From: an uncultured Peptoniphilus sp.
GTDB taxonomy: Bacteria; Bacillota; Clostridia; Tissierellales; Peptoniphilaceae
Length of the DNA: 7,911 bases
Direction of reading: 5' to 3'
NCBI GenBank assembly: GCA_947254665.1
Contig: CAMYEJ010000062.1
Span: 1 to 7,911 of the forward strand
This document shows positions 1 through 5,624 of this stretch, piece by piece (position 1 is the stretch's first letter; each line of letters starts with the position of its first letter). Made by a program: the position numbers and the translations under genes. The notes beneath the pieces are model-generated. The model made no database searches and had not been told where the DNA came from. It worked only from the letters and a program-made list of their open reading frames with translations.

Positions 1-186
1 TAAACCCAAGCTAGATTTAGTTAACCAATATAGTTCTATTCCCAATAATTTGAACACAAATTTCACGATGCTTCCAACTATAGCAAGTGGACCACTAATC
101 ATAAAAGCCCACCCAATTATTCCTGTTATAGGAAAAACAAATATCCAAATACATGTAGCTATGGTATACCACTTTAAACTTTTCAT
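1..186 (-). CDS. Small membrane protein, N-terminal part only (runs off window)
   Basis: An open frame of 62 codons begins at the ATG at 186-184 and reaches the window edge without a stop, so only the N-terminus is visible. An AAAGGAG ribosome binding site lies at 192-198 with a 5-nt spacer, which strongly supports this start. The protein begins MKSLKWYTIATCIWIF and has two hydrophobic stretches, roughly residues 7-28 and 31-50, joined by a short Gly/Ser/Pro-containing turn; this looks like a membrane hairpin or the first two helices of a larger membrane protein. I do not recognise the family. It lies about 80 bp downstream of the flavoprotein gene on the same strand, with a weak hairpin and T-run between them, and may have its own extended -10 promoter. 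Function is unknown. Confidence 0.6.
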   Translation of the reverse strand, partial: MKSLKWYTIATCIWIFVFPITGIIGWAFMISGPLAIVGSIVKFVFKLLGIELYWLTKSSLGL

Positions 187-203
187 AATAACTCCTTTAC
201 ATC

Positions 204-233
204 TTTATACCAAGATTTTAGATAAAAAAATAG
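204..233 (-). promoter_or_regulatory. Possible extended -10 promoter for the left-edge membrane gene
   Basis: On the minus strand, TGG followed by TATAAA (-10 at 209-204) forms an extended -10 element. The -35 region at about 227-233 is only an AT-rich stretch and matches poorly. Transcription would start inside or just upstream of the ribosome binding site, giving a leader of only about 11 nt. Tentative. Confidence 0.3.
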
Positions 234-253
234 AAGTTTATCAATAATGATAA
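224..253 (-). terminator. Weak possible terminator after the flavoprotein gene
   Basis: A 6-bp AT-rich stem (TTATCA 238-243 with TGATAA 248-253, 4-nt loop) lies 14 nt past the stop of the flavoprotein gene. On the minus strand a run of seven T residues (224-230) follows, but 7 nt separate it from the stem. The stem is weak, so this may only partly stop transcription, or read-through into the membrane gene may occur. Confidence 0.3.
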
Positions 254-266
254 TTCCTAACTTAAT

Positions 267-1142
267 TTATTTGCTAGCTGATATTCCTGCCAAACAACCA
301 TCATTTACAGCTGTTGCAACTTGTCTTACAGCTTTGACTCTAACGTCTCCTGCAAAATACAAGCCATCGATATCACTTACAATTTCTGAATCTATAAAAC
401 CTAACTCATCTTTAGGAAGGTCTAAATCTAAGAAGCTTGTGTTTGGCTTTTGACCAATCATTGCAAAAATTTCTATACCAACTTTATCTTTTATTAGTTC
501 GCCATTAGCTAGCTCGACTTCTTCAATAAGGTCTGCTTCTTTTCCTATCCTTGCTAATTCTTGTGAAGTATGGACATGAATCTTTGAATTATTTTCTATT
601 GCTTTTTTAAATTCATTGATACACATAAGCTTATCTTGATTTTGAATAATATGAACTTCTTTAGCAAATTTTGCTAAATAAAGAGCTTCCTTAGCTGCTC
701 CATCAGAACCACCATTTACTACAACAGTTTTTCCTTCAACTCTTTTTTCATAGCCCCTTGCCCAATGGGAAATCTCATAGCCCTTTGTATCAACTGCCAA
801 TTCTTTTGGACTAGAACCAGAAGCAACTATTACTTTTTTTGCCTCGTATTCTGCCTTGTTAGTCTTTACAAGAAAATGATCATCCTTCTTCATTAATTTT
901 ATAACTTCTTCGTATTTTAAATCGAGTCCATAGGCTTTAATTTGATTTTCAAGTCTATGCCTGAAACTTTCTCCATCTTCATCTACAACAACTGATGTGT
1001 AGTGACTTATCTTGGAGACTTTTCCAATTAATCCGCCTACCTTTTCTTTTTCAAAAATTGTTAAGTCGCATCCCCTTGATTGGGCATATAATGCTGCGGA
1101 AACTCCGCTAGGACCGGCTCCTATAATTATTAAATCTTTCAT
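267..1142 (-). CDS. Thioredoxin-reductase-fold FAD/NAD(P) oxidoreductase lacking the CxxC
   Basis: This 291-residue flavoprotein has the two-dinucleotide-domain fold of low-molecular-weight thioredoxin reductases. The FAD Rossmann motif GAGPSG is at residues 8-13, an ASG motif at 107-109, the second nucleotide-binding glycine motif at about 144-149 (NGGSDGAA in place of GGGDSA), and the C-terminal FAD motif FAGDVR at 263-268 followed by QVATA. Two features of a true thioredoxin reductase are missing. The redox-active CxxC, expected just before the second glycine motif, is absent with a deletion of about 7 residues there. The basic HRRxxxR motif that holds the 2'-phosphate of NADPH is replaced (QNQDKLM, 167-173). 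It is therefore probably not a thioredoxin reductase, and may use NADH or another electron partner. The ATG has an AAGGAGG site at 1148-1154, 5 nt away. It is transcribed alone from the promoter at 1177-1205. The substrate is unknown. Confidence 0.85.
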   Translation of the reverse strand: MKDLIIIGAGPSGVSAALYAQSRGCDLTIFEKEKVGGLIGKVSKISHYTSVVVDEDGESFRHRLENQIKAYGLDLKYEEVIKLMKKDDHFLVKTNKAEYEAKKVIVASGSSPKELAVDTKGYEISHWARGYEKRVEGKTVVVNGGSDGAAKEALYLAKFAKEVHIIQNQDKLMCINEFKKAIENNSKIHVHTSQELARIGKEADLIEEVELANGELIKDKVGIEIFAMIGQKPNTSFLDLDLPKDELGFIDSEIVSDIDGLYFAGDVRVKAVRQVATAVNDGCLAGISASK

Positions 1143-1172
1143 AATTTCCTCCTTATAAGATTATCTTCACGT

Positions 1173-1188
1173 AAGTGTTATAACACTT
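1173..1188. promoter_or_regulatory. Perfect 16-bp palindrome, candidate repressor operator
   Basis: The sequence AAGTGTTATAACACTT is a perfect inverted repeat with no spacer, centred between 1180 and 1181, and it covers the whole -10 box of the flavoprotein promoter. A dimeric regulator bound here would block RNA polymerase, so repression is the simplest reading. The placement is wrong for a MerR-type activator, which binds between the -35 and -10 boxes. No regulator gene is visible in the window, so the controlling protein is unknown. Confidence 0.5.
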
Positions 1189-1205
1189 TATCAAATTATT
1201 GTCAA
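1177..1205 (-). promoter_or_regulatory. Sigma-A-type promoter of the flavoprotein gene
   Basis: On the minus strand a perfect -35 box TTGACA (1205-1200) is followed, after exactly 17 nt, by TATAAC (1182-1177), which matches the -10 consensus at five of six positions. Transcription should start near 1170, leaving a leader of about 28 nt before the ATG at 1142. A weaker alternative (TTGCAC at 1283-1278, TATAAG at 1259-1254, 18-nt spacer) lies upstream. Confidence 0.75.
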
Positions 1206-1308
1206 TAAATGCCTACTATTTTACTAGGAATTATTTCCTTATGATTTTTTATCCTTATATGAGGCTTGCCAAAATTAGTGCAAGTAATGGAGAAGATATC
1301 ACAAGAAA

Positions 1309-1330
1309 GAGACTCGCGTTAACGAGTCTC
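1309..1330 (-). terminator. Second hairpin downstream of ilvA, likely backup terminator
   Basis: An 8-bp perfect stem (GAGACTCG 1309-1316 with CGAGTCTC 1323-1330) closes a 6-nt loop. On the minus strand it is followed by TTTCTT, a modest U-tract. On the plus strand no T-run follows and no gene needs it. It lies behind the stronger terminator at 1353-1386 and probably acts as a second stop that protects the flavoprotein promoter from read-through. Confidence 0.5.
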
Positions 1331-1352
1331 CCCAATATTTGACATAGAGCCT

Positions 1353-1386
1353 AAAAAAAAGATATGAACCTTATGACTCATATCTT
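1353..1386 (-). terminator. Rho-independent terminator of the ilvA operon
   Basis: A 9-bp stem (1359-1367 with 1378-1386, 10-nt loop) is followed on the minus strand by an unbroken run of eight T residues (1360-1353), the first two of which overlap the base of the stem. It starts 23 nt past the ilvA stop codon, so it ends the three-gene operon. Confidence 0.75.
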
Positions 1387-1409
1387 CTCTTCAAATTTAT
1401 TTCTATTTT

Positions 1410-2600
1410 TTATTTTTTTGTAAATTTGTATCCCTTTTCTTTAAGTTTTCTTTCTAGTTCTTCTTGGTGCTCAAAATTTCTTGTGCTTACTACTACGTTT
1501 ACTATTACTGAATCTATTGCATCTGAATGTGCTTCTATCTTTTGTCTGATGTGAGAGATGTTTGTCTTTTCTTCTTCTAGAATCTTTGTAAGTTTTGACA
1601 TTTCTCCCGGTGTGTCGTTTAGTACTACGTCGTATTCTGCAGCTCTTCCTGATTTGAATAATCCTTTGTCGATTACCTTTTGAATCCTAGTTACGTCGAT
1701 GTTTCCTCCGGATACTACGCAACATACCTTCTTGCCTGCGTGTTCAAATTTATTATACATTACTGCAGCTACTGGTGTTGCTCCTGCTCCTTCTGCAACG
1801 ATTTTGTCTTTTTCAAGTAGTGTTAGGATTGCACTTGCGATTTCTTGTTCGTCTACTAGTACTATTTCATCTACGTATTCATTTATTATTTCATAGGTAA
1901 TTTTTCCTGGAACTTTTACTGCTATTCCATCTGCTATGGTTGATCCGCCAGCTACTTCTGTAATCTTGTCAGCTTTTCTAGATTCGTACATTGATGGGAT
2001 TGCTTTTGTTTGAACTCCTATTACCTTTACATGTGGGCATTCTTTTTTGATTGCTTGTGCTACTCCTGAGATTAGTCCACCGCCTCCGATTGGAACTACT
2101 ACTATGTCTACTCCTGGTAGTTGTTCTGCTATTTCAAGTCCTATAGTTCCTTGTCCAGCTATTACTTCTTCATCATCAAATGGTGCGATAAATGTGTATC
2201 CTTTTTCTCTTACTAGTTCTTCTGCCTTTGCCTTTGCATCGTCAAATGTTTCTGGAACTAGCACTACTTCTGCTCCATAATTTTCTGTGGCTTCAACTTT
2301 TGAAATAGGCGCATGTAGTGGCATACAGATTATGGATTTGATTCCCTTTTCTGTTGCAGATTTAGCTACACCTTGTGCGTGGTTTCCTGCTGAGCATGCT
2401 ATAACTCCCTTAGCTGCTTCTTCAGGTGTCAAGGTTGCAATTTTGTTATATGCTCCTCTTAGTTTAAATGATCCTGTGTCTTGAAGTACTTCAACCTTTA
2501 GGTAGATATCATCTCCTAGGTTTGGAGCCTTTACTACTGGTGTTTCTTTGATATGACCTTTTAGTCTTTCTCTTGCATCGTAAATTTTTTGAACGTCCAT
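1410..2600 (-). CDS. ilvA: Threonine ammonia-lyase, PLP-dependent, with C-terminal ACT domain
   Basis: This enzyme converts L-threonine to 2-oxobutyrate and ammonia, in isoleucine synthesis or in fermentation of threonine. Residues 1 to about 315 are the fold-type II PLP domain: the PLP lysine is K46 in GSFKLRGA, the substrate loop SAGNHAQG is at 70-77, the glycine-rich phosphate-binding loop GGGGLISG at 172-179, and SGGN at 297-300. Residues from about 323 to 396 form a single ACT domain. At 396 residues it matches the short class with one ACT domain (tdcB-like/ilvA_1Cterm) and not the roughly 510-residue biosynthetic IlvA with two regulatory domains; the catabolic name tdcB would be equally defensible. 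A GAGGAG site at 2607-2612 overlaps the stop of the DUF951 gene, and only 3 nt separate the two genes, so translation is probably coupled. It is the last gene of the operon. Nearby genes do not settle whether the role is biosynthetic or catabolic. Confidence 0.93.
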   Translation of the reverse strand: MDVQKIYDARERLKGHIKETPVVKAPNLGDDIYLKVEVLQDTGSFKLRGAYNKIATLTPEEAAKGVIACSAGNHAQGVAKSATEKGIKSIICMPLHAPISKVEATENYGAEVVLVPETFDDAKAKAEELVREKGYTFIAPFDDEEVIAGQGTIGLEIAEQLPGVDIVVVPIGGGGLISGVAQAIKKECPHVKVIGVQTKAIPSMYESRKADKITEVAGGSTIADGIAVKVPGKITYEIINEYVDEIVLVDEQEIASAILTLLEKDKIVAEGAGATPVAAVMYNKFEHAGKKVCCVVSGGNIDVTRIQKVIDKGLFKSGRAAEYDVVLNDTPGEMSKLTKILEEEKTNISHIRQKIEAHSDAIDSVIVNVVVSTRNFEHQEELERKLKEKGYKFTKK

Positions 2601-2603
2601 TTT

Positions 2604-2828
2604 TTACTCCTCTTTTTTCTCGTGGTGAACTATACTTATGAATTTATCGTCGACTTTAATCTTTCTTACTCTCTTTTCGAAGTCGATTCTAGCTATCCAT
2701 ACAACTCTTTCACAGTGTAAGCACTTTAATTTCATGTCTATACCGAGTCTTGTGATTTCCCATTCATTTCCTCCACATGCATGGGGCTTCTTCAAAGTTA
2801 CTATATCCCCTAGCTCATAATATAGCAT
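2604..2828 (-). CDS. DUF951 family small protein (YyzM-like)
   Basis: This 74-residue protein carries the hallmarks of DUF951: GDIV near the N-terminus, the block KKPHACGGNEWEI (residues 13-25), a KLKC segment and a CxxC pair (C36, C39). With H16 and C18 these could form a zinc site, although that is an inference. The family is widespread in Firmicutes and has no established function that I know of. I chose the ATG at 2828 over the GTG six bases upstream: AGGAGG at 2834-2839 ends exactly 5 nt before this ATG, whereas the GTG overlaps the ribosome binding site itself. The site also overlaps the stop codon of the upstream DUF5711-like gene. It is the middle gene of a three-gene operon with ilvA just downstream. 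The C-terminus is charged (HHEKKEE) and extends a little past the usual domain. Confidence 0.9.
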   Translation of the reverse strand: MLYYELGDIVTLKKPHACGGNEWEITRLGIDMKLKCLHCERVVWIARIDFEKRVRKIKVDDKFISIVHHEKKEE

Positions 2829-2837
2829 GTTCACCTC

Positions 2838-3914
2838 CTAATCATTTTCTCCTGAAATATCTCTCATTGTATTCTTGTTAACAGAACGTGAAGAGACTAT
2901 TTTGTAGATGTTTACCTTGCCGTCTTTTAATGTGGCTACGGTAACTCCACCAACTTCCATTCTTTCTATACCCGAACCAAGTCTGGTATAAAACTCTTGG
3001 GATGTACCGATTTCTCCACCTATATCACTTTCTCCATAGGCGTAGATGCTTCCTCCCACATCTTTAAGTCTTGTTACATTTGCTGCTACTATCATCTTGT
3101 CTGTTTCGTCTAAATTTAAATTGTATTTTGATAGAATTCCACTGTGAAGTAGGTAAATGTGTGAGTTTCTATAGAGAACGTCTGAAATATTAGGAATATC
3201 TTTTTTATCTACCTTATCCGGTGTGATTTTGTATATGTTTTTATCTGTTATAAAGAATACTTTTTTATCTTTTATATTTAGTGATAGTCCAACTTCTTGG
3301 TTGTAGTCTGTCTTTTTGACTTGACCATCAGATACTGTAAGTATTGTCTTGTATCCCTGTGCATAAGGGCTTATCTCAGATATAGCATAGTTCTTTTCAT
3401 TTACTACGTACATGGATGTTATGTAGTTATCGGTCTTATATACATTCTTAATAGTTAGTCCATCTAGAATAGATATCTCTTCTCTGTTTCCTTCTTTTAG
3501 ATGAAGCACTATATTGGAACCCTGTTCTTCAATATTGTACACATCAATATTCGTGGGTATGCTTCCTAAGTACTCTCCGTTTTCTCCATACTTGTAAAGC
3601 TTCTTTAAATCCTCATCGTAGAGAAATCCAAAATTACCAGCGAAGAAAGATACGTATGTTTCTTGAGATTTATCTATCTTTCTTAGAAGTTCTCCATCCT
3701 TGTCAGTAATGTAAAGGTAGCTTCCATCAAAGATCATAATTGTAGACGAGGTTATGTGAAAATCTTGGGCATTTTCAACGAAACCCGGAGTTTTAACCTT
3801 AATCATCATCTTTGATCCTGAAATATTGCCAATATTTATAAGTAGTGTTATTAAAACAATGAAAAAAGAAGCTCCTATAAAAACCCTCTTTTTATTTTCT
3901 TTGATAAATTCCAT
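2838..3914 (-). CDS. Membrane-anchored beta-propeller-like protein, probable DUF5711 family
   Basis: This 358-residue protein has a short basic cytoplasmic tail (KENKKR), one transmembrane helix at about residues 10-31, and a long extracytoplasmic part. The outer part is rich in beta-strand patterns of the type YLYITDKDGELLRKI, in which short hydrophobic strands alternate with Asp/Gly turns, as in WD40/PQQ-like propellers. Length, topology and pattern fit the DUF5711 family of Firmicutes, but I assign this by general appearance and not by a diagnostic motif. No catalytic residues are apparent; a binding or sensing role on the outside of the membrane is an inference. The start is the ATG at 3914, with GGAGG at 3920-3924 and a 5-nt spacer; the longer frame from TTG at 3926 runs through the ribosome binding site and is unlikely. 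It is the first gene of an operon with the DUF951 gene and ilvA, and its stop overlaps the next ribosome binding site. Confidence 0.75.
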   Translation of the reverse strand: MEFIKENKKRVFIGASFFIVLITLLINIGNISGSKMMIKVKTPGFVENAQDFHITSSTIMIFDGSYLYITDKDGELLRKIDKSQETYVSFFAGNFGFLYDEDLKKLYKYGENGEYLGSIPTNIDVYNIEEQGSNIVLHLKEGNREEISILDGLTIKNVYKTDNYITSMYVVNEKNYAISEISPYAQGYKTILTVSDGQVKKTDYNQEVGLSLNIKDKKVFFITDKNIYKITPDKVDKKDIPNISDVLYRNSHIYLLHSGILSKYNLNLDETDKMIVAANVTRLKDVGGSIYAYGESDIGGEIGTSQEFYTRLGSGIERMEVGGVTVATLKDGKVNIYKIVSSRSVNKNTMRDISGEND

Positions 3915-3930
3915 ATCGTCCTCCAATTTA

Positions 3931-3959
3931 ATTATATCATTTAGAATTATTTACTTCAA
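3931..3959 (-). promoter_or_regulatory. Extended -10 promoter of the DUF5711-DUF951-ilvA operon
   Basis: On the minus strand TTGAAG (3959-3954) is followed after 17 nt by a perfect TATAAT (3936-3931), preceded by TGA so that it also forms an extended -10. The expected start site (about 3924-3925) falls at the edge of the GGAGG ribosome binding site, giving a leader of only about 10 nt. Confidence 0.7.
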
Positions 3960-3980
3960 AAAAGAATAATATATTTTTAC

Positions 3981-4011
3981 AAAAAATGAAAAAGAGTGCC
4001 TAGGCACTCTT
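3981..4011 (-). terminator. Intrinsic terminator of the SLH gene, overlapping its stop codon
   Basis: A perfect 20-bp palindrome (3992-4011) folds into an 8-bp GC-containing stem with a CTAG loop. On the minus strand it is followed by TTTTCATTTTTT. The TAA stop codon of the SLH gene (4012-4010) lies partly inside the upstream arm, so the last codons of the gene and the terminator share bases. It ends 22 nt before the -35 box of the next operon. Confidence 0.85.
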
Positions 4012-4666
4012 ACTCATATAGATCTTTTTCTCCAAATTTGATCTTGCTATCTGGTACTGATCTTTCAGCTGGAAGACCTGCTTTATCAATTAAACCTATC
4101 AGTATTCTTGAAATCTCTGCTCTAGATACCGCACCACCTGGTTTGAAATTTCCATCAGGATATCCACCAAGCGCTCCTACAGATACTAAAGCTCCAAGGC
4201 TCCCCTTGTCAGATTCACTTAAATTCTGTATGTCTTTAAAATCTGGTGCAGCTTTCTTCTTTAAATTGTACATATAACCGAGTACCTTCACAACTTCAAT
4301 TCTAGTTATATCAGCATTAGGATTTAGTGGTCCTGACGTTGGTACGATATAACCAGCCTTGACAGCTTTTTGAACTTCTTTGTAGTACCAGTCATTTTGG
4401 TTTACATCTGTGAAGAAAATCGGATAGGTTTTTTTAAGGTTTGCCATTTGGTTAATAACAGCATAAAATTCAACCCTTGACATAGTTTGATCAGGTTTGA
4501 AATAACCTCCATCATAACCAGAGATAAGTCCCATGTCCGATAATTTATCCACGTATTCCCTTGACCAGTGATCCCTTGTGTCCAAAAAACTTTTGGCGCT
4601 TGCAAAGTTTGGCATTAAAATACATACTGAAAGGAGTAGTACAAGAATTTTCTTATGCATTTTCAT
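4010..4666 (-). CDS. Secreted S-layer homology (SLH) protein with three SLH repeats
   Basis: This 218-residue exported protein has a Sec signal peptide (MKMHKK basic region, hydrophobic core to about residue 18, likely cleavage after A24 in FASA-KS). A cysteine at position 15 does not sit in a lipobox, so it is probably not a lipoprotein. Three SLH repeats follow, at about residues 27-75, 84-134 and 143-194, each ending near the conserved TRAE-like motif: SRVE (63-66), TRIE (121-124) and SRAE (181-184). SLH trimers bind pyruvylated secondary cell-wall polymer and fix proteins to the cell surface. Beyond the repeats there is only a tail of about 24 residues, so no separate functional domain is carried. 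The ATG at 4666 is preceded by GGTGAG (4670-4675), a weak ribosome binding site that pairs with the 3' part of the anti-SD; the ATG at 4660 is possible. It is divergent from pgeF. Confidence 0.9.
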   Translation of the reverse strand: MKMHKKILVLLLSVCILMPNFASAKSFLDTRDHWSREYVDKLSDMGLISGYDGGYFKPDQTMSRVEFYAVINQMANLKKTYPIFFTDVNQNDWYYKEVQKAVKAGYIVPTSGPLNPNADITRIEVVKVLGYMYNLKKKAAPDFKDIQNLSESDKGSLGALVSVGALGGYPDGNFKPGGAVSRAEISRILIGLIDKAGLPAERSVPDSKIKFGEKDLYE

Positions 4667-4691
4667 ATTCTCACCACTTCCAACTACTTAC

Positions 4692-4700
4692 ATTATATCA
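4692..4700 (-). promoter_or_regulatory. Extended -10 promoter element of the SLH gene
   Basis: On the minus strand TGA followed by TATAAT (4697-4692) is a perfect extended -10. The position 17 nt upstream (4720-4715) reads TATATA, a poor -35 box, so recognition would depend on the extended -10. The start site would fall near 4685, with a leader of about 19 nt. Confidence 0.55.
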
Positions 4701-4748
4701 AGTCTTGGCGTCTATATATATTATGTTTATGTTACATATTTTTTGAGA

Positions 4749-4778
4749 TTGTAATACTTATGAAATATTTGATAAAAT
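4749..4778 (+). promoter_or_regulatory. Probable promoter of the pgeF-family gene
   Basis: TTGTAA (4749-4754) is followed after 18 nt by TAAAAT (4773-4778), preceded by TGA as in an extended -10. Transcription would start near 4785, at the GGTGAT ribosome binding site (4785-4790), leaving a leader of about 9 nt. Another -35-like hexamer, TTGAGA (4743-4748), is too far from this -10. Confidence 0.45.
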
Positions 4779-4793
4779 AAACTCGGTGATATT

Positions 4794-5624
4794 ATGAAAA
4801 ATGATAATTCAAATGAAAAAATATTAAAATCAAATGATATAGATAGTAATTTTTTAGTGGAAAATTCCGAAAAATCTTCTGATCATATAGGTCCATGTTC
4901 AAAATCTTTTAGAGATTTATTTTCTAAAGTTTATGGAATTCCCTATGATTTTAGATTTAAAACCGTAGGAGATAAAGTAGCTTTAGATGTAAAAAATATT
5001 ATTAAAAGCGAGAATTTAAATGCAAAAGTCTACTCCTGTTTTCAAACCCATTCAAAAAATGTGCGAATAATTGGAAAAGATGAAGATAAACCATTTGTAT
5101 ACGGAAGAATTTTTATGGATTCAGACGGAATTGTTACAAATAGGAAAAATGAAATTATTCTTATAAAGTTTGCCGACTGCACTCCTATCATCTTCTATGA
5201 TTCTCACAAGAAAATTCTAGGATCCTGCCATTCCGGATGGAGAGGAACAGTTGGTGGGGTTTCTAAATCTACCATCGAAGCTATGGAGAGTCTCGGTAGT
5301 TCTATAAAAGATATCCATGCCTACATCGGTCCTTCCATTGGTCAGGAAAATTATGAAGTAGGTCTCGAGGTATACGAGGAATTTTCAAAAATTTCAGATG
5401 AGGTTCCCCATATTTTAACTGCGTTTAATAAATCTAAAACAAGAGAGGACAAATACTATTTAAATATGAAACTTGCAAACTATTTAGTTCTTAAATCCCT
5501 TGGAATAGAAGAAGAAAATATCGAGGTCACGCCAGAATTTACCTTTGGAAATCCTAGGATTCACTCCGCAAGAGAAGAAGGCGAAGGCTACGGTTTAAAT
5601 GCAATTCTTACTATGATCAAATAG
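4794..5624 (+). CDS. pgeF: PgeF/YfiH/LACC1-family protein (peptidoglycan editing factor / multicopper-oxidase-like)
   Basis: This 276-residue protein belongs to the DUF152/YfiH family, whose members have been described as peptidoglycan editing factors and as purine-nucleoside-active enzymes (adenosine deaminase/phosphorylase) of the LACC1 type. Signature blocks are ADCTPI (127-132), CHSGWRGT (145-152), IGPSIGQENYEVG (178-190) and the C-terminal HSAREEG...GYGLNAIL (257-272). The metal ligands are likely H86 in QTHS, C129 and H146; the Cys-His spacing of 17 equals that of E. coli YfiH. The N-terminal 50 or so residues are hydrophilic and Asn/Lys/Ser-rich, and I cannot see the usual HGFSTRxGG-type segment there, so that part is divergent. 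The ATG has a weak GGTGAT ribosome binding site 3 nt upstream, similar to the one used by the divergent SLH gene. It is the only plus-strand gene and stands alone between divergent and convergent neighbours. Confidence 0.9.
   Translation: MKNDNSNEKILKSNDIDSNFLVENSEKSSDHIGPCSKSFRDLFSKVYGIPYDFRFKTVGDKVALDVKNIIKSENLNAKVYSCFQTHSKNVRIIGKDEDKPFVYGRIFMDSDGIVTNRKNEIILIKFADCTPIIFYDSHKKILGSCHSGWRGTVGGVSKSTIEAMESLGSSIKDIHAYIGPSIGQENYEVGLEVYEEFSKISDEVPHILTAFNKSKTREDKYYLNMKLANYLVLKSLGIEEENIEVTPEFTFGNPRIHSAREEGEGYGLNAILTMIK

Noticed and set aside
1226..1239. AGGAA/TTCCT small hairpin upstream of the flavoprotein promoter
   Set aside because: A 5-bp AT-rich stem with no T-run or conserved context; likely chance.
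1265..1284. CTTGC/GCAAG inverted repeat upstream of the flavoprotein promoter
   Set aside because: Five-base arms 10 nt apart are too weak to call an operator, and they lie well upstream of the best promoter.
1287..1322. Tiny plus-strand ORF of 11 codons (MEKISQERDSR) ending in the GAGACTCG hairpin
   Set aside because: It has no ribosome binding site and no downstream gene on that strand to regulate; the hairpin is better explained as a minus-strand terminator.
1699..2484. Ser/Thr/Pro-rich plus-strand open frames inside ilvA
   Set aside because: Antisense shadows of a clearly conserved enzyme gene, with no start signals of their own.
2829..2834. Longer DUF951 start at GTG 2834
   Set aside because: The GTG overlaps the AGGAGG ribosome binding site itself; the ATG at 2828 has ideal 5-nt spacing.
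3915..3926. Longer DUF5711-like start at TTG 3926
   Set aside because: The extra codons run through the GGAGG ribosome binding site; the ATG at 3914 is correctly spaced.
4728..4738. TATGTTACATA near-palindrome between the divergent SLH and pgeF genes
   Set aside because: Only 5-bp arms in a very AT-rich stretch, where such repeats are expected by chance; kept out of the feature list.
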